This document shows positions 30,708 to 37,786 of a stretch of 64,000 nucleotides of DNA, piece by piece. A model generated the notes under the pieces. It had not been told where the DNA came from and made no database searches. It worked only from the letters and a program-made list of their open reading frames with translations. The stretch is from the NCBI RefSeq assembly GCF_006716315.1, contig NZ_VFOV01000001.1, positions 3,984,501 through 4,048,500 on the forward strand. The letters run 5' to 3'. This DNA comes from Nocardioides albertanoniae (GTDB lineage: Bacteria; Actinomycetota; Actinomycetes; Propionibacteriales; Nocardioidaceae). The translations under genes were made by a program, and so were the position numbers. Each line of letters starts with the position of its first letter. Within the stretch, counting starts at the first letter, position 1.

Positions 30708-31847
30708 TCACCGCTCGACAGGCTCGACCACCGATGGCAGATGGGCGCGGACGAGCTCCTCGTACTGGTCGGTGATCTGGCCCCAGGTGAACTCGGCGGA
30801 GTGCCGGGCGCGGGCGGCACGAGACAGGGCGTCGGCCAGGTCCGGGGAGGAGAAGAGCTGCTCGAGCGCGGTGACCACACCGGCCTCGTCGGAGAAGTAG
30901 AGGGCGGCGGCGGCGGCGACCCAGCGGTTGTAGCGGTTGTCGTGGGCGATCACGGGGTTGCCGCAGCCCAGCGCCTCGACCAGCGACGGGTTGGTGCCAC
31001 CGACCTGATGACCGTGGACGTACGCCACCGAGTGGAAGCGCAGGGCCGAGACGATGTCGGTCTCATAGATCGCGCCGAGGAAGACGACCTCGTCGCTCGC
31101 CGCGTCGAGGACGGCGCGCTGGTAGGGATCCTCGCGGTCATAGGAACCCAGGACGACCAGCTGACGGCCCCAGCGGCGGCTGGAGAACGCGCGGACGACC
31201 TCGAGGATGCTGTTCTCCGGGACCGGCCGCGCGACCAGGGTGAGGTAGGACCCCGGCTCCAGGCCGTGCTCGAGCACAGCTCGTTCGGGGGCGTCGATGA
31301 TGGTGGGAGCGCCGTAGGCGATCGTGGTGATCTTCTCGGCCCGCACCCGCGTCTCCAGGTGGCGTGCGATCTCGGGGTGATCGGCGATGAGGTGGTCGCC
31401 CAGCCAGCAGGCGGCCCGCTCCTGGGTCCACAGGAACGCCTTCTCGGGGCCGGACCAGCGGGCCCGTTTCCACTCGATGCCGTCCATGTTGACGATGTTG
31501 GGGACGCCCCGTGAGCGCAGCACCGAGTTGAGCACACCGGTGTTGTAGCCGAAGGTCACGCACACGCTGCCGTCGAGAACCGCCTCGCGGGCGGCATGGC
31601 GTACGGCCCCGAGGTCGAACTCGATCGTCCCGCGCGGGCCGTCGTGCCGGGCGGGCACGTGGACCCGGTCGATGCCCTTCCACGAGTCGGTGCGCAGCTC
31701 CGCGCCGGGCTCGTCGTCCTGGCAGTAGACGACGACCCGCCAGCCGCGGTCGACCAGGTCGAGCCCGATGTTCTCCACAGCGGTCTCGAAACCGCCGTGC
31801 GCCGCGGGCACACCGCGGGTCCCGAGCATTCGCACCGTTGGTGCCAC
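30708..31847 (-). CDS. DUF1972-type glycosyltransferase (family 4, rhamnosyltransferase-like)
   Basis: A 379-residue GT-B enzyme. The N-terminal TVRMLGTRGVPAAHGGFETAVENIGLDLVDRGWRVVVYCQ is the DUF1972 signature found in cytosolic rhamnosyl/fucosyl transferases. NMDGIEWKRARWSGPEKAFLW, HLIADHPEIARHLETR and GGTNPSLVEALGCGNPVIAHDNRYNRWV follow, the last with the conserved Glu of the donor site. The GTG at 31847 follows GGGAG by 5 bases and is preferred to a TTG at 31859. The last residues VVEPVER and the stop are encoded by a copy of the dispersed repeat. It is the first of two same-direction GT genes read toward the MFS gene. Confidence 0.87.
   Translation of the reverse strand: MAPTVRMLGTRGVPAAHGGFETAVENIGLDLVDRGWRVVVYCQDDEPGAELRTDSWKGIDRVHVPARHDGPRGTIEFDLGAVRHAAREAVLDGSVCVTFGYNTGVLNSVLRSRGVPNIVNMDGIEWKRARWSGPEKAFLWTQERAACWLGDHLIADHPEIARHLETRVRAEKITTIAYGAPTIIDAPERAVLEHGLEPGSYLTLVARPVPENSILEVVRAFSSRRWGRQLVVLGSYDREDPYQRAVLDAASDEVVFLGAIYETDIVSALRFHSVAYVHGHQVGGTNPSLVEALGCGNPVIAHDNRYNRWVAAAAALYFSDEAGVVTALEQLFSSPDLADALSRAARARHSAEFTWGQITDQYEELVRAHLPSVVEPVER
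30711..30737. repeat. dispersed repeat at the convergent MFS/GT gene ends
   Basis: CTCGACAGGCTCGACCACCG lies in the last codons of the DUF1972-type GT gene, only a few bases beyond the facing MFS stop. It ends the GT with VVEPVER. The position suggests that the element can supply a new gene terminus. Confidence 0.75.
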
Positions 31848-31930
31848 GTACGCTCCCAAGCTGATCTAGGAGCCGATGACCCCTGCGTGCAGTGCAAGGG
31901 GCTATCCAACGGGACGAAACGGGCTGCGTA

Positions 31931-31968
31931 CCCCAATTTGGGGGTCCGTTCCCCCAAATGGGCGAACG
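31931..31968 (-). promoter_or_regulatory. double palindrome upstream of the DUF1972 GT gene
   Basis: CCCCAATTTGGGGG (31931-31944) adjoins a 24-base block (31945-31968) whose reverse complement contains CCCATTTGGGGGAACGG. The block matches the Wzc upstream element (12531-12554) at 23 of 24 positions, in the same orientation relative to the downstream gene. This is the strongest cross-locus regulatory match in the window. Confidence 0.7.
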
Positions 31969-31977
31969 CCGGGTGCC

Positions 31978-33309
31978 TCAGGCGGGTCCTCGGGTCAGCA
32001 CGAACTGACGCAGGGCGTCGGGATCGTCCAGGTCGACATACTCGAACCCGTCGACCATGGCCGGGGCCTCACCGACCGCGCACATGGCGTCGTAGACCTG
32101 CACGTACGCCGCCGACTGCGGGCTCCAGTCCAGCACCTTCGCCGCGCGCTCCCGCGCCCGCAGCGCGAGCTCGACCCGCAGCTCGGGGTCGTCCAGCAGA
32201 GACTCGACGGCGTCGGTGAACGCGGCCACGTCCCCCGAAGGGACGAAGAGTGCGGCGTCCTCGGCCGAGACCCGCGTCTCGACCAGGTCGAAGGAGACCG
32301 ACGGCAGGGCGTACGCCATGTACTCCATCGTCTTGTTCATCGTCGAGAAGTCGTTGAGCGGTGTCTTCAGGTCGGGACACAGGCCGATCGTGGCGGCGCT
32401 GAGGTGGCGTCCGATCAGCTCCGAGCCGGCCCGCCCGGTGAAGGTCACCAGGTCGTCGAGCCCCAGCTCGGTGCAGCGGCGCTCGAGGTCCTCGAGGCAG
32501 TCGCCGAAGCCCATCAGCACGGCGTCGACGTCACGCCGCCCGCGGCCGTGGACGAGCTCCTCCATGACCTCGAGCACCGTGTCGACGCCGTCCTGCGGCC
32601 CCATGATGCCGAGGTAGACCAAGGTGTGCCGGCTCGCGCTGACGCCGGGCTCCGGGACCTGCGGTCGCATCGGGCGCATCACGGAGGTGTCCGGTCCGCT
32701 GCGGACCACGGTCACGTGCGCAGGGTCGATGCCGCCTCGGGTGATCGCGATCCTCCGATAGGACTCGTTGGTCGAGATGACCCGGTCGGCGGTGGCGTAC
32801 GTCTGCTTCTCGAGCCAGCGCAGCACGGCCAGCTGCGCGCGGCCGGAGAGGGACGTCGGCGTGCCGAACCGGGAGAGGAAGAGCTCGGGGTTGAGGTCGT
32901 GCTGGTCGAAGACGAACCGGACCCCACGGCGCTTCCAGATGCGGGCCAGGAGCCAGTAGGTGTCGGGCGGGTTGCAGGCCTGCATGATGCTGAACGGACG
33001 GTCCCGCCAGACCTTGTTCGCCAACAACGCCGTCCGGATCCAGCAGTAGACGAACTCGAGCAGGTAGCCGAGCACCCCGCGGGCCTGGGGAGCGGGCAGA
33101 TACTTGTAGATGCGTACGCCGCTGATCTGCTGCCGCCCCGGGTCGCCGGGACCCTTCGGGCAGATCACGCTGACCTCGTAGCCGCGAGCGACCAGCGCCT
33201 GGCACTCCAGCCAGACACGTCGGTCCAGCGGCACCGGGAGGTTCTGCACGATGATCAGCACATGCGTCCTCGCGACGCCTTCGTTGACCCCATGAGCAGC
33301 CTTGATCAT
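31978..33309 (-). CDS. glycosyltransferase family 4 (WcaI/WbuB-like)
   Basis: A 443-residue GT-B enzyme. The N-terminal HVLIIVQNLPVPLDRRVWLECQALVARGYEVSVICPKGP is typical of the WbuB/TuaC-like branch. Donor-side motifs include VVRSGPDTSVMRPM, LVYLGIMGPQDGVDTVLEVM, VLMGFGDCLEDLERRC and KTMEYMAYALPSVSFDLVETRVSAEDAALFVPSGD, with the E-x7 motif in MNKTMEYMA. The ATG at 33309 is taken as the start. It diverges from the lasso-peptide operon across a perfect GC palindrome (33361-33378), suggesting shared control of EPS and lasso genes. Confidence 0.9.
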   Translation of the reverse strand: MIKAAHGVNEGVARTHVLIIVQNLPVPLDRRVWLECQALVARGYEVSVICPKGPGDPGRQQISGVRIYKYLPAPQARGVLGYLLEFVYCWIRTALLANKVWRDRPFSIMQACNPPDTYWLLARIWKRRGVRFVFDQHDLNPELFLSRFGTPTSLSGRAQLAVLRWLEKQTYATADRVISTNESYRRIAITRGGIDPAHVTVVRSGPDTSVMRPMRPQVPEPGVSASRHTLVYLGIMGPQDGVDTVLEVMEELVHGRGRRDVDAVLMGFGDCLEDLERRCTELGLDDLVTFTGRAGSELIGRHLSAATIGLCPDLKTPLNDFSTMNKTMEYMAYALPSVSFDLVETRVSAEDAALFVPSGDVAAFTDAVESLLDDPELRVELALRARERAAKVLDWSPQSAAYVQVYDAMCAVGEAPAMVDGFEYVDLDDPDALRQFVLTRGPA

Positions 33310-33360
33310 GAGAGCAGCGTTGAGGAGTCTCAGGGCCGGTCAGCGGGGCGAATGGGCCAT

Positions 33361-33378
33361 ATCCCCGAATCCGGGGAT
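33361..33378. promoter_or_regulatory. GC-rich palindrome between the GT4 and lasso operons (box 2)
   Basis: ATCCCCGAATCCGGGGAT has perfect 7-bp arms (ATCCCCG/CGGGGAT) around AATC. It lies 52 bases before the GT4 start on one side and 99 before the PqqD gene on the other. It belongs to the CCC-n-AAT-n-GGGGA group shared with sites at 22438, 44043, 49321 and 50443. Confidence 0.65.
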
Positions 33379-33476
33379 CGTGGGCATCGGTAGCGGCTCC
33401 GACGCCGTCCGCCGCTCATACGTTCTCATCATGCCTCCCGTCGCCGACGGGAACCGCGCATGGAGGGGTAGCGCAG

Positions 33477-33752
33477 ATGAAGCTGGACAGCCAGAGAATC
33501 ACGTGGCGAGAGATCGATGGCGAGCTGGTGATCCTGGACCTGGCTGCCTCCACCTACCTGACGACGAACGAGACCGGCACGGCGCTGCTCAAGGAGCTGG
33601 TCGAGGAGCGGAGCACCGAGGAGCTGGTCGAGGTGCTGATGAGCGCCTTCGACGTCACCTCGGAGACAGCCGTTGCCGACGTACGAGCGTTCGTCGAGGA
33701 TCTCGACCGGAACGGCCTGCTGGCGCAGGCCTCTCAGCTCGAGAGGAGGTGA
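33477..33752 (+). CDS. PqqD-family lasso leader-recognition protein (RRE, B1)
   Basis: A 91-residue winged-helix RiPP recognition element. Three beta-strands at the N-terminus (QRITWREIDGELVILDLAASTYLTTNETGTALLKELVEE) precede three helices (TEELVEVLMSAFDVTSETAVADVRAFVEDLDRNGLL), the PqqD fold. It should bind the leader of the following precursor peptide through its Y-x-x-P motif and present it to the B2 protease. GGAGGGG precedes the ATG by 8 bases. It is the first gene of the operon, four bases before the precursor. Confidence 0.88.
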   Translation: MKLDSQRITWREIDGELVILDLAASTYLTTNETGTALLKELVEERSTEELVEVLMSAFDVTSETAVADVRAFVEDLDRNGLLAQASQLERR

Positions 33753-33756
33753 CAAG

Positions 33757-33906
33757 ATGCAGAAGGCCTACGTCTCGCCCACTCTCACCAAGGTGGGCAC
33801 CGTGAAGGACCTGACTCTCGGTGAGGGACTGCAGGGATCCGACGACACGTTCGTGTTCAACTGGGGCCCGTTCCACATCGTGATTCCGTACGGGAACGGA
33901 TCATGA
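33757..33906 (+). CDS. lasso peptide precursor
   Basis: A 49-residue peptide behind a strong GAGGAGGTGA ribosome site. The leader reads MQKAYVSPTLTKVGTVKDLT: Y5-V-S-P8-T-L10 and G14 form the Y-x-x-P-x-L...G motif recognised by RRE proteins, and T20 fits the conserved Thr at position -2. Cleavage after L21 gives a 28-residue core starting GEGLQGSDDTF and ending IPYGNGS. Gly1 and Asp8 or Asp9 can form the 8- or 9-membered macrolactam. The tail holds bulky plugs (F, W, F, H). The C-terminal Ser is the residue phosphorylated by lasso HprK-like kinases, and such a kinase is encoded downstream. The stop overlaps the cyclase start (ATGA). Confidence 0.87.
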   Translation: MQKAYVSPTLTKVGTVKDLTLGEGLQGSDDTFVFNWGPFHIVIPYGNGS

Positions 33907-35129
33907 CCGTCCGTAGGGACCCGGGTGCGGCCATCACCGGCCGCACCCGGGTCCCTACGCAGTCGACCTACCTGCGCTGCACTCCGCTGGAGGCCGCGGC
34001 CGGCTGGGCCCACGGCCGCGAGCCACGGCCGCCGCTGCCGCACGACGTGCCGGCACCGCGAGCCGCCCTCGACGACGTCATCCGCCCGAGTCTGCTCGAG
34101 GGCCCCTGCTACGTGACCTTCTCGGGCGGGCGCGACTCCTCCGCGATCCTGGCCGCGGCCACCGACCTCGCCCGGCGCGAGGGGCTGGCCCTGCCGGTCC
34201 CGGTCACCCGGGTCTACCCGAACCTCCCCGACACCGACGAGTCGCAGTGGCAGCGCATGGTGATCGACCATCTCGGGTTGCCGGAGTGGGTCCGCTTCGA
34301 GTTCCGTGACGGCGAGTCGGACCTGCTCGGCGACGCGGCCCTCGCCGGCCTGCGCCGGCGAGGCCCGATCTGGCCACCGGCTCTGCACGCCCACGACGCG
34401 GTGTTCGGCCGCCTCGGGCAGGGTGCCCTGCTGACCGGCGAGGGCGGCGACGCGGTGCTCGGCGCGCGTCGCATCGCCGCGATCACCCTGATCCGGCGCA
34501 CCCGCCGAGCGCCCCGACAGCTGCTGCTCCCGGCGCTGCGCTCGGTGCTCCCCCGGCCGCTGCTGAGACATGCGATGACCCGGATGGCCCGCTCCTCCGA
34601 CCAGGCACGGTGGCTGCGTCCCGAGGCGATGGCCGAGCACGTACGCCGCGTGGCCGAGGATGCCGCCGCCGAGCCGTTGCGCTACTCGTCCTCGGTATGG
34701 GCGATCCCGGGTTGGCGCTCGTTCGCCACCATCCGGCACAACCACGCCACCGCCGCCGCCGAGCACGGGTTGCGGGCCGTCGACCCGCTCCTCGAGGACC
34801 TTTTCGTCGCCTCCCTCGCCCGTGCCGGCAACATCCTCGGCTTCGGTGACCGCACGCTGACGATGTGGTCGCTCTTCTCCGACCTGCTGCCGCCCGCGGT
34901 GTTGTCCCGGTCGACGAAGGCCGCCTTCAACCATGCCCACACCGGCGAGCGGACCCGCGACTTCGCGCGCGCCTGGGACGGTCACGGCATCGACGAGACG
35001 TTGGTCGACCCCGAGCGGCTGCGCCAGGTCTGGCTCTCCGAGGAGCCCACGATGGCGACCGGAACGCTGCTGCACCAGGCGTGGCTCGCCTCGCACCCTG
35101 GACCTCCTGTTCCGGGAGCGGTCCGATGA
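33903..35129 (+). CDS. lasso peptide cyclase (asparagine synthetase-like, C)
   Basis: A 408-residue ATP-dependent macrolactam synthetase. The PP-loop is CYVTFSGGRDSSAILAAATDL (SGGxDSS, near residue 77), which adenylates the core Asp side chain before ring closure by Gly1. LLTGEGGDAVLG and STKAAFNHAHTGERTRDFARAWDG are typical of AsnB-like C-terminal domains. The N-terminal glutaminase domain of true asparagine synthetases is absent, as expected. The ATG at 33903 overlaps the precursor stop. The first 19 codons are made of a perfect 20-bp inverted repeat, so initiation may be limited by a hairpin; no good alternative start lies just downstream. Confidence 0.88.
   Translation: MTVRRDPGAAITGRTRVPTQSTYLRCTPLEAAAGWAHGREPRPPLPHDVPAPRAALDDVIRPSLLEGPCYVTFSGGRDSSAILAAATDLARREGLALPVPVTRVYPNLPDTDESQWQRMVIDHLGLPEWVRFEFRDGESDLLGDAALAGLRRRGPIWPPALHAHDAVFGRLGQGALLTGEGGDAVLGARRIAAITLIRRTRRAPRQLLLPALRSVLPRPLLRHAMTRMARSSDQARWLRPEAMAEHVRRVAEDAAAEPLRYSSSVWAIPGWRSFATIRHNHATAAAEHGLRAVDPLLEDLFVASLARAGNILGFGDRTLTMWSLFSDLLPPAVLSRSTKAAFNHAHTGERTRDFARAWDGHGIDETLVDPERLRQVWLSEEPTMATGTLLHQAWLASHPGPPVPGAVR
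33913..33958 (+). terminator. long perfect stem-loop between lasso precursor and cyclase
   Basis: GTAGGGACCCGGGTGCGGCC (33913-33932), six loop bases ATCACC, then the exact reverse complement (33939-33958). The hairpin starts 10 bases into the cyclase gene. It is well placed to attenuate transcription after the precursor, or to protect the precursor mRNA 3' end, giving far more precursor than enzymes. Such stem-loops after the precursor gene are known in lasso clusters. No T-tract follows. Confidence 0.75.
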
Positions 35130-35566
35130 TCCGCCCGGCCGGGTGGCGACCGGCCGAGCTGCCGTGGCTGGTCGCCGCGCTCCTGCTCGCGCTGGTCGTC
35201 GAGGCCGGCCTCCGGCTGCTGAGCCTGCCTCGCCTGGCGGCGCTGCTCGGCGTACCTCTTGACCTGGAGTCCGCCCCGGCGGCGCCGGCGAGGAACCTCC
35301 TTCCGGCCCGCCTCCAGGTGCGCCTGCACGCCGTGCGGCGGGTCCTGCGCCACTGGCCGTTCGGCGACACCTGCCTGCGGCATGCTCTGGTGGCTGGTTC
35401 GCTGATGCGACGCCTCGATCCGGTGCTACAGGTCGGCGTCGCCCGCAGCGCGGACGAGGTGCGGGCCCATGCCTGGCTGCTCGTGAACGGGGCGATCATC
35501 GACCCGTGGTTCGCGGTCGCCTCCTACCTGCCGCTCGCGGCACCAGGACAGGAGACAAGACGATGA
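35126..35566 (+). CDS. lasso peptide leader protease (B2, transglutaminase-like)
   Basis: A 146-residue cysteine protease that removes the leader. The catalytic Cys is C83 in FGDTCLRHALVAGSLMRRLD and the His is H115 in EVRAHAWLLVNGAIIDPW; D126 may complete the triad. The N-terminal half has a hydrophobic helix (LPWLVAALLLALVVEAGLRLL) as in other B2 proteins. It acts with the separate PqqD-type B1 protein. ATG overlaps the cyclase stop, and its own stop overlaps the kinase start, so the operon is tightly coupled. Confidence 0.87.
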   Translation: MIRPAGWRPAELPWLVAALLLALVVEAGLRLLSLPRLAALLGVPLDLESAPAAPARNLLPARLQVRLHAVRRVLRHWPFGDTCLRHALVAGSLMRRLDPVLQVGVARSADEVRAHAWLLVNGAIIDPWFAVASYLPLAAPGQETRR

Positions 35567-36528
35567 GCGAGCTCGTGCGCCTCTACGGGATGAACATCCG
35601 CACCGAGATCCCGACCCATCAGCACCGGCCCGTCCCGCCAGGGGCGCGACCGGACCTGGAGATCAACCTCGGACCACCGGTGCCCGCGACCGACGCCGCA
35701 CCACCGGGCAAGGTCCTGCTCGACCTCCGAGGCAACCAGCAGTACTACACCGGCACCCAGCACGAGGACGGCTTCTCGCTGCGGTTCCACGGCACCTGTG
35801 ACATCGAGATCGACAGTGGCCTCGGCCGTGCGGTCGTGCATCCCGTGACCGGCGGCGAGAGCGGGATGCTGTCGGTGCTGGCCGGCGGCACGTTGCTGGC
35901 CTTCGTGCTCGGGCTCCGTCGCGCGCCGGTCCTGCACGCCAGCGCCGTGCACGTGGGCGATGAGGTCCTCGCCTTCGCCGGAGCCTCCGGCATGGGGAAG
36001 TCGACCATGGCCACCTTGCAGTGTGCCGACGGCGCCGCGCTGGTGACCGACGACCTCCTCCGGCTCGACCTGACGACGCGGCGGCCGCTGTGCTCGCTGG
36101 GGGCGACCGAGCTGCGGCTGCGCAGGCCCGCCGCCCAGCTCGCCGACGTTCAGGTCGGTGCGGGAAGGCAGCGGGCAACCGCCGACGACCGCAACGCGTT
36201 CGCCCCGCGGACGGCGACCACGGAGTCGCTGCCGCTGGCCACGATCGTGGTGCCGGTGATCGACCGCGACCCGGCCCGGACGGCCGTACGGATCGAGTCG
36301 CTCGCACCGCTGGACGCGCTGCTGCTGCTCACCCGGTTTCCCCGGCTCCTGGGCTGGCGGTCCCCAGCGATCCTCCGCGACCAGCTGGATCAGATCGGCG
36401 ATCTGGTCGAACGGGTCCCGGTCCATGTCGCCGTCGTCCCGGCCGGGCCTCCCTTCCCCTCCGGCCTGGCGGGCGCCGTACGTGACGGGGTGGGCCTCGC
36501 GGCCTCGGCCTCGACCGCCGCGAGATAG
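35563..36528 (+). CDS. HPr kinase-like lasso peptide tailoring kinase
   Basis: A 321-residue HprK-related kinase. Key features: LHASAVHVGDEVLAFAGASGMGKSTMATLQ with the family His (H125) and Walker A (about 140-148), and ALVTDDLLRLDL with the acidic residues after strand 3. The N-terminal 110 residues are beta-rich, with QYYTGTQHEDGFSLRFHGTCDIEI. Lasso-cluster kinases of this type (ThcoK/PadeK group) phosphorylate the C-terminal Ser hydroxyl of the precursor, and the precursor here ends in Ser. AGGAGACAAGACG precedes the ATG. Its last 139 bases are antisense to the convergent nucleotidyltransferase gene. Confidence 0.82.
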   Translation: MSELVRLYGMNIRTEIPTHQHRPVPPGARPDLEINLGPPVPATDAAPPGKVLLDLRGNQQYYTGTQHEDGFSLRFHGTCDIEIDSGLGRAVVHPVTGGESGMLSVLAGGTLLAFVLGLRRAPVLHASAVHVGDEVLAFAGASGMGKSTMATLQCADGAALVTDDLLRLDLTTRRPLCSLGATELRLRRPAAQLADVQVGAGRQRATADDRNAFAPRTATTESLPLATIVVPVIDRDPARTAVRIESLAPLDALLLLTRFPRLLGWRSPAILRDQLDQIGDLVERVPVHVAVVPAGPPFPSGLAGAVRDGVGLAASASTAAR

Positions 36529-37619
36529 GTCGCCAGCAGCTCGTCACCGAAGGGTGCCCTGGTGCCGTGCCGGGTGACGGCCGACCGGACCATCCGCAGG
36601 CGCAGGTTGCGCGCCGCACGGCCGGTCGCACCGCCGAGGCTGGACGTGGCGCCGCGGCCGACCCCTTGAGCCAGGTAGCCGGCCGGCGTCGAGACCTCGA
36701 CAGGCCCCGGCACGGGCCACCAGGCGTCGACCATCCGTTGCAGCGCCTTGAACCCGGTCCCCAGACCGAGGTCATGGGCCAGGCGATCCGGCAGCGGGGT
36801 CCCCAGCACCGCATGAGCGCGGGCGAGGACCACGAGAAGGTGCCCGGCGGTCCCGGAGGCACGGGCCCGGGCGACCACCACGTCCCAGTCCTCGACCCGG
36901 TTCGCGGCTCGGTCGGCGTCGACGAGATACCCGAGCTTCACCGCACCCGTCCCGGCACCGTGATAGCAGACGTGCACCAGCGTGTCGGCGGCATCCATCG
37001 TCCAGGCGGGCACACCGCCGAGATCGAGGGCCGTACGTCGGGCGACGACCTCCTCGGTGGACACCGGGAACCGCGTCCGCAGCGCGCGGGTGAGCATCGG
37101 CGACCAGTGCAGGTCGAGCGACTCCCATCCGGGGCGCATCAGGTCCACCTCACCCGGCACCACGTCGAGACGGAACCAGTCGACCTTCCGGACCGCCGAC
37201 CACCCGGCACCGGCGAGCCGCTCGACCGCGTTCCTCAGCTGGTCCGGGGGCACGAGCAGGTCGATGTCGCCGTACGACCTCAGTCCGGGCACCGGGTGGG
37301 CGACCTCGGAGAGCGCTGGCCCCTTGTAGACCAGCCACGGCACATCATCCAGAGCCCGGGCCACCACACCGATCGCGGTCGACGCACGCAGGTGGCGCAT
37401 CATCGCCAGATGCCGGTCGAGCAGCAGCCCGGCGGCGTACCCCGGATGACCGGCGGCGAGGCGGGCGTGGGCCAGCGGCGCGATCCGGTGGAACCGGGCA
37501 GCGGCGGCCAGGTCCTCGGGTGACACGACGTCCTCGGACAGGTCGACCGGCGCGCCGGTGCACAGAGCCACCAGCGCTGCCTCGAGCATCCGCTCGTGCC
37601 GCGTACGTCGTCCTCCCAC
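36390..37619 (-). CDS. nucleotidyltransferase family protein (NTP_transf_5-like), probable lasso tailoring enzyme
   Basis: A 409-residue protein of the uncharacterised nucleotidyltransferase family often found in lasso and other RiPP clusters. The core reads VPWLVYKGPALSEVAHPVPGLRSYGDIDLLVPPDQL (catalytic G-D-x-D pattern in YGDIDLLV), then MRPGWESLDLHWSPMLTR and TLVHVCYHGAGTGAVKLGYLVDADR. A related enzyme in the pseudomycoidin cluster modifies a lasso peptide by phosphate transfer, so a tailoring role is plausible. The GTG at 37619 has GGGAGG six bases upstream. The last 46 codons lie antisense over the kinase gene and look low-complexity, so the gene may have been extended by loss of an earlier stop. 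A degenerate dispersed repeat encodes PVEVSTP. Confidence 0.78.
   Translation of the reverse strand: MGGRRTRHERMLEAALVALCTGAPVDLSEDVVSPEDLAAAARFHRIAPLAHARLAAGHPGYAAGLLLDRHLAMMRHLRASTAIGVVARALDDVPWLVYKGPALSEVAHPVPGLRSYGDIDLLVPPDQLRNAVERLAGAGWSAVRKVDWFRLDVVPGEVDLMRPGWESLDLHWSPMLTRALRTRFPVSTEEVVARRTALDLGGVPAWTMDAADTLVHVCYHGAGTGAVKLGYLVDADRAANRVEDWDVVVARARASGTAGHLLVVLARAHAVLGTPLPDRLAHDLGLGTGFKALQRMVDAWWPVPGPVEVSTPAGYLAQGVGRGATSSLGGATGRAARNLRLRMVRSAVTRHGTRAPFGDELLATYLAAVEAEAARPTPSRTAPARPEGKGGPAGTTATWTGTRSTRSPI
36688..36710. repeat. degenerate dispersed repeat inside the nucleotidyltransferase gene
   Basis: GTCGAGACCTCGACAGGCCC is a decayed copy of the TCTCGACAAGCTCGACCACC element, read on the minus strand as PVEVSTP. 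It is diverged, so older than the other copies. Confidence 0.5.
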
Positions 37620-37786
37620 GCTCACCCTCCCGCATCGTCCACGGGCGTGCCGCCCTCGCGGCATACCGTCCTCGGGGTATATGGCACCGCGGCAGAGCAT
37701 GCGAGGCCGCCGGATCCGGAGACTTGTCCCCTATATGGCGGACCGATCCGGCGGACCGCGACGCTGGAAGAAGGCCGAGAACCCAC

